The position numbers and the translations under genes are program-made. A stretch of DNA of 64,000 bases from Lumnitzera littorea. Its lineage: Eukaryota > Streptophyta > Magnoliopsida > Myrtales > Combretaceae. Location: NCBI GenBank assembly GCA_024138015.1, contig JAMXBB010000011.1, forward strand, positions 82,457,934 through 82,521,933, read 5' to 3'. Below, in pieces: positions 46,840-58,310 of the stretch. Each line of letters starts with the position of its first letter. Position 1 is the stretch's first letter. The notes under the pieces were generated by a model, which was not told where the DNA came from, made no database searches, and worked only from the letters and a program-made list of their open reading frames with translations.

Positions 46840-47105
46840 ACCATTGCTAAGATGCGACATTACTACTTATACTAATATCGTATTTTTAAGATGCAATATT
46901 AATATTTATATACCATAGCTATATTGCATCTTAAAATTATGAAATAGGTACAAATACACTAAGGTCTCATCTTGAAAGTGTGATGTATGTGCAAATGCAC
47001 AAAGATGCGGCATTAGTATTATACTAATGTCACATTTTGAAGATATGATATTAGTACAAATAATTATGTCTCATCTTTAAGATATGACATAGCATTAGCA
47101 TTTTG
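46840..47105. repeat. Palindromic AAGATGCGACATTA repeats
   Basis: The words AAGATGCGACATTA, TACTAATRTCRYAT and AAGATGCRRYATTA occur at least six times, alternating in orientation, between a poly-A/T border and the B2 5' LTR. Neighbouring copies are inverted repeats that could fold into hairpins. No coding content. Confidence 0.55.
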
Positions 47106-47194
47106 GTGATATTTTTTATTTAATTTATATTTGTATAACATTTATTAATTTTGATGGTAAACACATAAATTTCTCAACTTAAGTGTATTATATG

Positions 47195-47649
47195 TGTTGA
47201 TAAGATATTTTGAGCTTGGGCTCCTCTAACCTATGCTAACCTACCTGAACTTGTAGCTTAGCAAGTCTCATTGTGGGTCCGACCTCTCTATCCACTTAGT
47301 TGACCTCGACTTAGACCTAAGCCCCTTATGTGGCCTACTCAGTTACTACAACCCACAACAACTGCAAGACAATGAATAAGGCTTAAAGATTGGGTCAATA
47401 ACCACCTCTTACAAATCAGGGCTACGTCAAACTGCATGACTCCACTACCCACGACTCATGGACGTGCCACTTGCCCATTAATGGTCTCTTACCTTTCGGT
47501 AGCCTTCCTTTATAAATACCAGCTGACATCCTAACAGTAAACTTCACTTGTGCAATTAACTTACCTTTTGCACTCATAGCATTCTCATTCTCTCTACTAT
47601 CTACACTAACTTAAGCATCATAGTGGTAACGTTGAACAACCCCCTAGCA
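47195..47649 (+). repeat. 5' LTR of B2
   Basis: About 455 bp, starting TGTTGATAAG and ending CCCTAGCA. It matches 57459-57915, including TATAAATACCAGC near 47512 and the CTTAAGCATCATAGTGG end. Confidence 0.85.
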
Positions 47650-47651
47650 TT

Positions 47652-47669
47652 TGTCGCTATCTGTGGGAA
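47652..47669 (+). other. Primer binding site region of B2
   Basis: TGTCGCTATCTGTGGGAA follows the LTR. It resembles the TGGCGCYRTCTGTGGGAA type common after the 5' LTR of Tat elements, with one substitution (TGT for TGG). The priming tRNA is not assigned. Confidence 0.6.
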
Positions 47670-47741
47670 ACTAACTCATCCAATACCCAAATATACTAAA
47701 TACTTATTAACCCTTTTTATTCCTCATTTTCTGCATCTACC

Positions 47742-49470
47742 ATGTCTTGTGTTGTGGACCTAAACAACCAACCACCAAACAACCAGGACAATCAACCGCT
47801 AATTGGGGAAACCCTTGACTAGCGTCTTGCCTACTTAGAGTAGATGCTTAAAGAATTCGCTGCTTACAACAGGGTACTTCAGGAACAACTCAATGAAGCC
47901 AAAAGGCAAAGTAGACACACTCATGTGCCTAAAGCATCAAATGCCCATAATGGACGGAATGACCAATAGCAACATCAACAACTGCAACAGCAAAATGATA
48001 AGGCATCGTAGCCTAACCCCCAATGGCCAAAGCAATAGGACAATTCATGACTAACCCCAATTGTACCTTTGTTGGTGATGAACCAGTGATCCATTCCCAT
48101 GAGGGGTTACCTTGTCAACAACACGCAAAGCTCATCAAGCTAAAAACGTCAAGCTGGATGAGCTCCATGAAACATTTAGGAGGCTCTCTAAGAAAATGGA
48201 GTGCAAGGCAATAGATGGAGCTGACCTAATTGTTAGCAACAAAACCCCCTTTATTAGGGGAATCTAGGATGATGTCCTTCCTCCCAATAGCAAGCTTCCT
48301 ACCCTAGAACATTACGATGATACTGGTGATCATTATGATTACCTCCTCCATTTCCATACCCTCATGAACCTCTATTGTTTAAGGGATGCTATCATATGTA
48401 AGGCCTTCTTAAGTACTCTAAGGAAGGAAACCCGAGCGTACTTTAACCACTTGCCCATCAATCCCTTCGTCAACCTCACTCGTCATTTCAATCTCCACTT
48501 CAGGATTAGTAAGCCACCATCCAAGAACACCTCATCCTTGTATCTAATCAAGTAGAGAGAAGGGGAGACTTTGTGAGAATATGTGGTTCGATTCAACAAC
48601 GCCATGCTTGAAATCCTTTAGCTTAATGAGGGAGTTTTTGTGTATGCTACTCAGCTCGACATTAAACCCTCTGGGATTTCCTAAGGTTGCTTGCAAAGAG
48701 CAAGCCTAAGACCTTGGCCGAATTCTAGCATAAGGCGTAAAAGTACATTGACTAAGAGGACAATATTCGCGCCAAGTGCAAAGCTAACTTAGAAAGGTCA
48801 AGTAAGAAGAAAGATAAAGATAAAGTGTTTGTGAAAGACTGCCTCGGCGGTAAAAACTAGAGCTGAGGTGATTAGAAGGGCTAAGAAGAAACACCAAGCT
48901 AAATTGGATCCACTACCCTTACCTATGTATACCTAACACACACCTCTGAACTGACTTATCACTTTGGTCTTTATGAAAGTATAGAACATAAGTTTGCTGC
49001 AAAAGCCCTCCAAGATGAGGTGGAAACCCAAACGCAAGAACTCAAACAAGTATTGCCAGTTTCATGATGACCATAGCCATACTATGGAGGAATGCTTCTA
49101 GCTAAAGAACACAATAAAGTATGCCATTTAGCGGAGCTACTTCCACAAGTATGAGATTGACCCGAGTAACACTAATAATGTTAACAACGGCAAAATAGGG
49201 CACCTCGGAGGTGACAAACCGAGAATGCCCACCAAGGGCAAGATGATGGCCATCGTGATAACCGAACCCCCAATGATGTCATCACCATTATCATTAGGGG
49301 GCCATACTTATGGAGCTGACCAAATTCTAACAGCTTAGTTAACATCCTATCATGGTGTTAGTTGTCGAGGAGAAGAGACAAAGTAGAGACACCTTGATCT
49401 CCTTCTTCAATAAGAACTTGGAGTAGATACCCCTTACCAAGATGCCCTTGTGATTGAGGCACTAGCAGCT
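47742..49470 (+). pseudogene. B2 gag pseudogene
   Basis: Starts at ATG 47742 (MSCVVDLNNQ). A Gln/Asn-rich region is followed by the capsid: LEHYDDTGDHYDYLLHFHT and LMNLYCLRDAI at about 48301-48390, FLSTLRKETRAYFNHLP and NLTRHFNLHF to about 48500, and the conserved 'LYLIKxREGE' segment. A zinc knuckle CQFHDDHSHTMEEC lies near 49057-49098, keeping C, H, H and C. Stops and frameshifts are frequent. Confidence 0.8.
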
Positions 49471-51440
49471 CCACTAACATCCTCTTCAAGCATACTTATG
49501 ATAAGATGAAGAAGAAGCCACCTGTGAAGATGAAGCCATACCACTATGATCTCATTTGCTTCAATGAGGGAACAATCCTCTTTACCCTTGACATAGTACA
49601 CAACGATGACGAAAATGATGTCTAGTCAGCATTTTTGACCTCTTGTAGACCAACTCAGATAGGTTTGCCTAGTCAACATCAGATATGCTTAGAATCTCCC
49701 CTGACATGGCAAACTACAGCCTCAATATCTATAGCAATGTACAATCTATCAAATAGAAGAAGAGACATTTTATGCCAAATGGTAAACTACTATTGAGGAA
49801 GAAATACAGAAGCTACTAAAGACTGGCTTCATAAAAGAGGAGAAGTATCCGACTTAGCTGGCCAACATAGTGTTGGTCAAGAAGAAGAATAGGAAGTGGC
49901 GTATAAACATCGATTACACCGACCTGAATAAAGCTTACCCAAAGGATTGCTTCTCTCTTCCGAGGATAGATCAGTTGGTCAACTCTACATTGGGACATGC
50001 TCTGCTCAATTTCATGGATGCCTTTTTAGGTTACAACCAGATCAAATGGACTCTAAGGATGAAGTCCATACCTCCTTCATCATCAACTTTGGTTCCTACT
50101 ACTACACTGCCAAGCCCTTCGGCCTCAAGAATGGTAGGGTGACATACCAAAGGATGGTGATCACCGTGTTCAAGCCCTAACTCGAGCTTAATATGGAGGT
50201 CTATGTTGACGATATGAACATCAAAAGTAAGTAACCTAGTGACCACATTAAAGACTTGCAAGAAGCCTTTGATCATATGAGAAAGTACGACACGAAGTTA
50301 AATCCCTAAAAGTGTGTTTTTTGGGTCAACTTTGGCAAGTTCCTAGGCTTCATGGTCACCAAGTGAGGAATTGAGGCCAATCTAGAGAAGATCCAAGCCA
50401 TCAAGGACATGAAGCCACCTTCTTCGATCAAGGAAGTTCAGAAGCCTACAAGCATGGTGTCAATGCTGAGCAGATTTGTTTCAAGGAACACAGACAAATG
50501 TATAGAGTTCTTTAAAATCCTTAACCGCCCCAAGTACAAAGAATCCACTAGTCCTCGAGCATCTACTACTCTTCTCCAAGCTTGTTTTAAGGGAGGACCT
50601 GTATTTGTACTTAGCCATAAGCGACAAGGCACTTTCATCCATATTAGGTTAAGGTGGAAGGAAGAGAGCACAGGCCCATGTACTACACCAGCCATATCCT
50701 CTAAAGGCTTGAGGTTAGTTACAAAAAAGTGGAGAAGTTTACCTTGGTTGTTGTCATTTCTATACATCAGCATAGACCTTACTTCTAAGCACATCGAATC
50801 ATTATGTTGATAGACTAACCACTATACATACTACTGTAGAAGCCCGACAAGTTTGGTCAAATGGTTAAGTACGCATTAGAGCTAAGCGCTTATAGCATCC
50901 AGTACCAACTATGAGTGGCCAACAAATCACAAGTGCTAGCCGACTTTATCATGGAATATATGACAAAGAAGGAAGCACCACTTGGAGATGATAAACTGAT
51001 GTAGACTCTCCATGTCAATAGATCGGCTCTCTCAAGAGGAGGAGGTGCAAGTTTGGTACTCACCGAAACCCACCAGACCACTATTTGCTATGCCCTTAAA
51101 TTTAGAGTAGCAATGAATTTGAGTATTCTACGCCAGTATCAAGCTAGCTAAGGAGATCAGCATAAAACACCTTAAGGTTTTCTTAAACTCTATGCTTACG
51201 GTCCAATAAGTTTGAAGCGAGTATGAAGCAAGAGATGATACCATATTGAAGTACTTAGACAAGGTAAAGAATCTATTAGCTAAGTTCCCCTCTTGGAATA
51301 TCACAAAAATTCCTTAAGTCGAGAACTTGGTAGCAGATTTGTTGTTTAATCTCGCCTCTATAAGAATACAACGACCTAAGGTGAAGGATAGGAAGATATT
51401 CATTAAGTATTGTCCCAAGAAGAACGTCATTTCGAGTAAA
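49471..51440 (+). pseudogene. B2 pol, protease-reverse transcriptase-two RNase H domains (broken)
   Basis: The protease remnant lies near 49470-49640 (SSTNILF, MKPYHYDLICF), with its active site lost by a frameshift. Reverse transcriptase runs from about 49800 to 50510: NIDYTDLNKAYPKDCF at 49905, LPRIDQLVNSTLGHALL, FLGYNQIK, and an intact catalytic YVDD at 50202-50213. It is followed by GKFLGFMVTK and FVSRNTDKCIEFFKIL. The classical RNase H lies to about 50940. The additional RNase H begins at TLHVNRSALSRGGGASLVL near 51007. Many stops and frameshifts are present. Confidence 0.85.
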
Positions 51441-52714
51441 GTTGAGGTTCGAGCTCAATGCAGCACCTATAGAGCTGAGCTAGATAGACCTCATATGGAG
51501 TTATTTAGAGAAAGGTACTCTACCAAACGATAGGAAGGAGGCAAAGAAACTGAGGTACCACACCACTAACTATACTCTAATTGATGGCATCCTATACCGA
51601 AGAGACATTGGCTTCCCCTTGCTCATATGCCTCCAAGTTGACAAAGGGCTATAAGTCATAAAAGAGCTATATGCCAAAGTGTGCAATAACTACATCTAGT
51701 CGCAAGCTCTCTACATCCGAGTTCTTCAGCTTGAATATTATTAGTTGCCATGAAGCAAGATGCAAAGGTGATAGCCTTAAGGTGCCCTTAATGTCAGAAG
51801 CATGCCCCGGACACTCATTCTATAGCTCCAACCTATAACCTTTGACAAACCCTAAGCCCTTTGCCTAATAAGGCATTGACATCTATGGTGCTTTCCCAAA
51901 GGCCTCAAATGGATGGCAAATCATCATCGTGGTAGTCGACTACTTCACCAAGTGCATCGAAGCTGAGGCCATCACCAAAATTACAGAGAGGAGCATGGAG
52001 TCTTTCATATGTAACAACATCCTCTCTAGGTTTAGGGTTCCTTACGCCCTTATCATGGATAATAGGCTGCAATTCGATAGCCCTAAATTTAGGAAGTTCT
52101 ACACCAAGCATCACATCACGCCCAATTTCACCTTAGTTACGCACCCCTAATTTAACAGCCAAGTTAAAGCCGTCAATCAGGTCATCCTCAAAAGCCTCAA
52201 GAAGAGGGTAGAACAAGCTCAAGGCAAATAGGCAAACTAGCTACCCAACATTTTATGAGGATACAGGATTACCTACTGTACTTCCATAGGCAAGACCCTA
52301 TTTCGCTTGGCCTTTGGCTCGAAAGCAATTCTCCCCATTGAAATGGAGCTCCCCAATATCCGAACTTAATCCTTTAATGCCATCACCCATAAGTCTCTAC
52401 TATAGGCCAACTGGGATATTATTAAAGAGATCAAAGACCTCATAGCTACTCGAGTGACTACCTATCAGCACTGAGTAACCAAATACTACAGTAAGAAGGT
52501 CCAACATAAGTAGTTTTAGATAGGAGATCTGGTCTGCTGAAAACTTGACGCTAATGGCTTATGAGAGGGGTAAGGAAAGTTAGCCCCTTATTAGGAAAAC
52601 CTAGTCAGAGTCAGGGAAAACTTAGGAAATGGAGCATCTAAGCTACAGAAGCTGGATGGCAGCCTCATCCCACATACCTAGAATGCTAACAACCTGTGGC
52701 TTTATTTTGAATGA
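51441..52714 (+). pseudogene. B2 pol, integrase (broken)
   Basis: The open piece 51929-52150 covers the catalytic core: VVDYFTKCIEAEAI, ALIMDNRLQFDSPKF and FYTKHHITPNF. The upstream zinc-binding part (51560-51840) and downstream part (52150-52714) are in shifted frames, but the closing NNLWLYFE-like end before TGA at 52712-52714 matches B1. It is inactive because of stops and indels. Confidence 0.82.
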
Positions 52715-52889
52715 AACTATATAAATTCAATTGTAATTATCCTTCGAAGTTATTAATGAATGTGTCATTCACCAATATTCGTGTATGTTTCTTTTATTAT
52801 TATCTTACTTAATTCGTCCTAGCTTCAAACGGGTGAACGGACCTATAAGTTCTTACATGGACTCCTGACATTTGCCTCTTCAAACTTGG

Positions 52890-53160
52890 GCAAGTCAGAA
52901 CAATACCAACCTAACCTCTATCAGGTAACCTCAGTAAGAGGAAATACCCCTTGCACAACCGAGGAACTCTCATATCTTAGGCAGGTCAAAACACCACCCA
53001 ACTCCCATCAAGTAACCTCAACAAAGGGAAATACCTCTTGCACAATTAAGAAACTCTTATGCCTTAGGCAGGTCAGAACACCACCGACTTAACCCCCACC
53101 AATAACCTTAATAAGGGGAAACACCTCTTACATAACTGAGGAACTCCTACAGTACCTACT
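52890..53160 (+). repeat. Tandem array of ~87-bp units in the B2 3' region (three units)
   Basis: Units start at 52890, 52981 and 53068 with GCAGGTCARAACAC-like words and contain GAGGAACTC and GGAAAYACC(C/T)CTT segments. They are the same repeat as the B1 array at 27389, at the same place between pol and the antisense gene, but with fewer copies. Confidence 0.8.
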
Positions 53161-54554
53161 AAAACACTACCAACTCGATCCCTGACCCAACCTAAGCTAT
53201 AAACAGTTTATGGTCCCTTAAGGAAGGTAACCCTAACTCTTCCCTAAGAATAAGGCAACCTTGGTCTCTGACAACCAAGTAACCCCAAACAAACAACTAA
53301 CTCCCTAGCTAAGTAACTAAATACAAGCATGCAACCTCCTAAGTATCAAAGCTACAACTATTCTACAAGCTAGAAGTACATGAATAAAAAAGAAATGCAA
53401 ATAAAGATAAAAGCGAGATCCATCATTCAACTTATCTGAATTATTTACAAAGAATAAAGGCTGGCATACTGGCCAACTACAAAAGTTTTCTTCACAAGTC
53501 TAGCAAAAGAAAAAAAAGGAAAAAAAGAAGTAATAGTTTGTCATCTCAGATCAACTAACTCCTATAGCTCTAAGAAGTCCAACGCATTGATCTACTTAAT
53601 GGATTGATCCGTTTGGGTTGCCTATTCCTTAGGTACTTACTTTGAAGCTATAAAAGGAGGAGCCAAAGTCTGTTGTCTCTGGTTAATAAAAGCATCACTC
53701 TAACCTTAATCTATACAAGTGGATGAGGGAGTGTTATGCATGCCCCCGATAATAGGAGGGGTGCCTTAGGCTACTTCGGTTGCCAGAGCAGCCATCCTTT
53801 CTCTCTCTTTGGCCGCCCTCTCGTCTCGATGCATCAAACCATCCAACCATTCTAAAAAGCTCAAGTTAAGGCCAAGGTGATGGTTCAGCACATCTTTCTG
53901 AAGATTTCGACCACACTTGACGACGATGTCCTTACACTCTTTAATCCATTATGTAGTCATGAAGAACTTACCTACAGCCTTCTTCTCAGCAGCCTCCCTA
54001 AGGACCTCACCGCTCTCTAAGATGGTGATGATCTCCTTCATCTCCTTACCCTCTTGCTAGAGCTCCTGGATCCTTCGCTCCAGCTTGACTTTCTAACCGA
54101 CCAGCTCTAGTGAAGTATTCTTAGTAGATTCACATTCAGCTGCCTTCATCGCTAGCTCAGTCTGTAGCTTAGAAACTGATGCATTCGGCTCTACATTGCA
54201 CTGGTCGAGTTTCGTCTTAGCCTTCCTCTCTTCTTCCAACTTCTTAAAGAGTTCGACATTAGACATTCACTCTTCCTCCAACTAACCTTTAAGCGCCTCG
54301 GCCTCCTTGGTAGCCTCCTTAACCTCCTTCTAGCCTTCCTTCTCCTCTTGCAACTCAGCCTTTAAAGTAGCTTTCTATACATAATAACGACGAAGATGTC
54401 GATTAGCTTTGCAAAGTTTCTTAAAATTTCTCTTAGAAGAGGACTCTACCTCTTCGTGATCCTCCCATACTCAAAGCACATTTCATCGGAGGTCCTTTAA
54501 CTCTCCCAATAGCTCATTGTAACGGTCGACTCAAAGCAACACCTAGCCATGGTA

Positions 54555-54641
54555 CTATAACATAAGAATTACACCATCAACAATAAGAAGGAAACTTGGA
54601 AAAACACTACCAAAGAAAGCAACTTGGAACAACAAACTCAC
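54555..54641 (-). other. Intron 2 of the B2 antisense gene
   Basis: On the minus strand: CATCAT|GTGAGTTTG ... TTATGTTATAG|TACCATGG, 87 bp. It lies at the same point between conserved exon sequences as intron 2 in B1. Confidence 0.6.
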
Positions 54642-55491
54642 ATGATGGTTCGATGAGCTAAAGTGGCCTGCTAGGTCAAAGGGAGTGTCAAACATAGACA
54701 TCAATATCATCTTTAAGGTGCTCCAATTAGTAGGGGTGAAAGACCCTATTGAGGCTTGCAAAATGAGTGTCTAATTGCATAGCTTTAGACTACCACCTTA
54801 GATGTCCCCTTTCGGCTTATAGAACTTCCCCCTATATTACTAGGATTCGCCTTGGAGCAACCCTTGAAGAGGTAAGTGTTCAAGGACTCATACAAAGCTT
54901 CCTTATACTTATCTAGGATGGTGCATGCCCTCCAGTGCCTCTCCAAGGCTTTTGCTTAAGCTTTGCCCATTTAGCCCATGGCAAGATAAGGGTGGCCAAA
55001 TGGGAACCGTTCTAAAATTGGTTTACCACGCAACAATGGCAATTTGCTCCTCTTCGGGTCTAGTATACTCCTCCTCCCCTCCTTAGGAGCTTTTCTCTTC
55101 TAGCCCGCTAGCTCCTTGAAAGTATTAGATTTGAGCCTCTTTCCCTTATCTTGGCAAGAAGAAGGAAGCATAATATGCTCTGACTCTTTAGCAACAATGA
55201 CCTTGTCCTCCACTACAATAGGCTCGGATGTGGGAGCAAATGCAATAATGAGGGAGATCGTGCTTAAAGGCTCGACAACCACGAGTTCCATAGGAATTCC
55301 ATTGATGGGAATCCTTGAAGGAAGAGCAAGTGGTTCCATCTTGCTTGTGTCACCTGCCCTTGATGTAAGCCCCACAACCTTGCCTTTAAGGTCAATAGTC
55401 TTGCTAATTAGCTTTAACCTGCTTTAGCGTTGCCTCAGTGGCTCAGGCTCAAAAGGACGGGGCGACTCTCTAGCTCCAACCAGCTTTTCGC

Positions 55492-55544
55492 CTGTAAAGA
55501 AGTAAGTAAATAATGTCAATGTAAAGCAAACATATTCTAAGTAC
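55492..55544 (-). other. Intron 1 of the B2 antisense gene
   Basis: On the minus strand: TTTGTAG|GTACTTAG ... CTTCTTTACAG|GCGAAAAG, 53 bp. It is shorter than most plant introns, so the donor could lie elsewhere. The acceptor is at the same place as in B1. Confidence 0.5.
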
Positions 55545-57440
55545 CTACAAACTTCGCCATAACCAACATAGGTAAGGAGAACTCCTAAATTCCTCAAAAA
55601 CATGATAAATGAAGTATAGCTTTAGGCAAGCCCACACTGGCACAATGGAGGAGACAACTCACGTCGAGGACGGACCTGTACCTTTCAACCATTTCATCAT
55701 CACAGCCTTCTCCATGCTTTGGAAGAGCTCAAAGATCGACCTTTCAAAGTACCTCCATACCGTTTCCTCGACATTGATCTCCTCATCATTCCTCAATGCC
55801 ATGAAAGCCTCGACCTATTAAGTGGCCTCGGTGTCATTCAACCCAAGCTTCTTTTAGGTCCTAGGTCGGGCTAAAGGAGTCTAAAGTTCACCATTTTGGG
55901 CAGCTCCACCACTACGAACTTATCTTACCAATTCTTCACAAATGAGTCCAAGCTTTTGAATAGCTTCCTGCTTATGCAATTCTGGAGGTAGCTCTACCCA
56001 TTCAGGGACTTCTATAAATAGAAGTAGTTGAAGAACTCAAGTATAACCTTCACCACCAAGTACTCACAAAAGGCTTAGAATGGCTTTAACAACCTCCCTT
56101 CGTTAAGAGATATCTGAGTAGGGCAACGGTGATGATAATTGAACAACTCCCTCTCAAAGTCCATGAAAGGGAGGTACATCCCGTGCTCAAGGGACTTCTC
56201 GTACACCAAAAATCGACTCTCTAATAACAAGGCCACCATCTCATCTTACCTCAATAGCCACACCACTAAACCAAGGAAGTCACTCATGAAAAAGTTATTG
56301 AGAATAAAATTTACTTCAATGGGTTTGCTTCTGCTCACCTGGCCATTCAGTTTCTTGCTAATTTCTAACCTATCATAAGTGTCAATGGCATCCGGTAAAC
56401 GATCACCTAGGCATGTGTCTCGTGGAATGACCCTTATAATCACTACCCTATCAAGTGCCTCTAACCTCCTCCTTATCTCTTTGTCCAATCATGCCAGTGA
56501 GGATGAAGTCTCTTCATCCCTTCTTATAAGGGGAGTAGCACTCGTAGTAGCTTTAGAGTCCAAGGATGTTAAGTCACACTCACCAAAGTTTGATCCTGAG
56601 TTCGACATTTTGATGAAAATGGCAAAAAGGAAAGAGTTTTGTTGATGAAGAAAGAAGTAGAAGAAGAAAGGAATCACTATAATTGCAACAAAGAAATAAG
56701 ATATGAGACGCTAAGTGTTTGCCTACGCCTAATCGATGGTATTTATAAGGCGAAAGCTTAGGAAAGTGAATTAGTGGTTATCGAGATCCGTATAAAGATA
56801 AATCCTATAGTACATCATGATGCAAACATGTAGGTACAATTTTGATTAGACAGCCTCGTCTAAATGACAAAATAACTACAAATGGATGCGTGACTATACA
56901 GACATGACTTCATGTCACATTAACTATACAATGAAAACATATACTAAGGTAAGAATTCAAAAGGCTAACTTCCCCAAGAAGTTTTACTGAGGACCCTTTA
57001 GCTTCCATAATAACCATGTCACTTCAGCAATGCCCATGTCGAGCACAGACAAAGGGAATCAACTCAACTCCATTATTGCTAGCTTCGTCCTACCTGCTTT
57101 GACACCATGAGTGCCTCTGTAAGATTACCTCCTCTACTCAACATTCCCTATAACCAAAAGCGATCTATTTTCTTGTTCTCCACTTTGGTAATTGGGCACC
57201 CAACTTAGCCTTGGGGACAACCAGCTCAAGTCAACCCATCCATCTCGAACATCTCCATTAGGCATCCTCTCAGCTCAGACTTAGGTCATGTCAGGTCAAC
57301 CACTTCTCTAAGGACATCGGCACGACCACTTATTCTCTAGGATCACCATGCTAACATAATAACTCTAGGTCCAACCTAATGATGTGCCTAAGGGACTCAT
57401 CCTTACTCTCCCATTGGCTCCTCAATGGCAATGAGATTGC

Positions 57441-57452
57441 CGAGGGGGGGAG
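57441..57452 (+). other. Polypurine tract of B2
   Basis: GAGGGGGGGAG immediately upstream of the 3' LTR is the expected primer for plus-strand synthesis. The equivalent in B1 is the purine-rich GAAGGGGCAAG at 39425-39435. Confidence 0.7.
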
Positions 57453-57458
57453 TATAAA

Positions 57459-57915
57459 TATTGATAGGATATTTTTAGGTTTGGGTCCCTCTGGCCCATG
57501 CCGATGTGCTTAGACTTATGGTCTAGCATGCCTCACTTTGGATTTAGCCTCCATGTTCACTCAGTCGATCTTAGCCTAAGCCCCTTATGCAACCTACCCA
57601 ATTACTACTACAGTCTACGACGGCTATAAGACAGTAGATAAGGCTTGAAGACTAGGTCAACAACTATCTCCTACAAATCAAGACAACATCAGACTACATG
57701 ACTTTACTATCCGCAACTTATAGATGTACCACATGCCCATTAACAGTCTCTTAACTTCTAGCAACCCTCTTCTATAAATACTAGCCAACATCTTAATAGT
57801 AAACTATTTGATGACTTAGGCACTTAGCTTACTTTTTGCACTTATAACATTCCCATTCTTTCTATTATGCATAATAACTTAAGTATTGAAATGGCTATAT
57901 TAGACAATTTCTAAC
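57459..57915 (+). repeat. 3' LTR of B2
   Basis: Starts TATTGATAGG (TGTTGATAAG in the 5' LTR) and ends near 57915 (ACAATTTCTAAC). It contains TATAAATACTAGCC near 57772, matching the 5' LTR. The LTR ends about 400 bp upstream of the glutaredoxin start codon. Confidence 0.8.
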
Positions 57916-58095
57916 TCCCCCTCATCATATTTCTTTTTCTAGGCTAAATAAATCTAACACAAGACTCAATCTCTTTCTAAACTCTACCAGCCAAATCCTA
58001 TAAACAACAATATGAATTTTATCAAGATGCTATGGGGGAATTCAATCTTGATCTTTTCTAATTATAATTTTGTATTTTAATCACATACGACAATA

Positions 58096-58101
58096 TTGAC
58101 C
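58096..58101 (+). promoter_or_regulatory. W-box-like TTGACC upstream of the glutaredoxin
   Basis: TTGACC, the core bound by WRKY factors, about 20 bp before the TATA box. A single short motif, so weak evidence. Confidence 0.3.
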
Positions 58102-58116
58102 CAAATAGGAAGTCCT

Positions 58117-58123
58117 TATAAAA
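58117..58123 (+). promoter_or_regulatory. TATA box of the glutaredoxin gene
   Basis: TATAAAA, about 190 bp upstream of the start codon. A start of transcription about 30 bp downstream would fall at the beginning of the CT repeat. It is the best TATA match near the gene. Confidence 0.6.
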
Positions 58124-58146
58124 GGTCCATTACAGCAACTTCTATT

Positions 58147-58169
58147 CTCTCTCTCTCTCTCTCTCTCTC
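58147..58169 (+). repeat. (CT)n microsatellite in the probable 5' UTR of the glutaredoxin
   Basis: Perfect CT dinucleotides, 24-52 bp downstream of the TATA box. Pyrimidine-rich tracts at this place are common in plant 5' leaders and core promoters. Confidence 0.8.
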
Positions 58170-58310
58170 AAAACAAATTAAAAGCGTCCCCAAGAACTAC
58201 AGTTGTGACTTTTCATTCTCAAATACACATAACACATAAAGCATAACCACTAGAAAAATCATTATACAAACCCATTTTTACCTAATCTACTCCTCGAAAA
58301 CATTACAAAC

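Larger units (their letters stand above)
53541..56608 (-). pseudogene. B2 antisense gene with two introns, about 975 codons (decayed)
   Basis: Minus strand, between pol and the 3' LTR. Start ATG at 56608-56606 (MSNSGSNFGE). Exon 1 (56608-55545) has EIRRRLEALDRVVIIRVI, then a block resembling the plant domain called putative gypsy-type transposon, with LEHGMYLPFMDFERELFNY near 56150-56200. Exon 2 (55491-54642) is Pro/Ser/Lys-rich and ends QASIGSFTPTNW...DLAGHFSSSN. Exon 3 (54554-53541) is charged, with coiled-coil-like heptads (KLEEERKAKTKLDQ, then MKEIITILESGEVLREA), ending ALDFLEL.ELVDLR before TGA at 53543-53541. Exon 1 has stops near 56489 and elsewhere, so this copy is not functional. The function of this gene family in Tat elements is unknown. 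Confidence 0.7.
47195..57915 (+). mobile_element. Ty3/gypsy Tat-type retrotransposon, family B copy B2 (both LTRs)
   Basis: About 10.7 kb with 5' LTR, primer site, gag, pol, three 87-bp repeats, antisense gene with two introns, polypurine tract and 3' LTR. It is the fullest copy of family B in the window. Its order matches Tat-lineage elements, which carry an additional RNase H and often extra open reading frames between pol and the 3' LTR. All frames are interrupted. A target duplication could not be recognised, because the right LTR end has drifted. Confidence 0.88.

Noticed and set aside
47190..57920. Target-site duplication of B2
   Set aside because: ATATG left of the 5' LTR has no convincing match after the 3' LTR, whose end has drifted.
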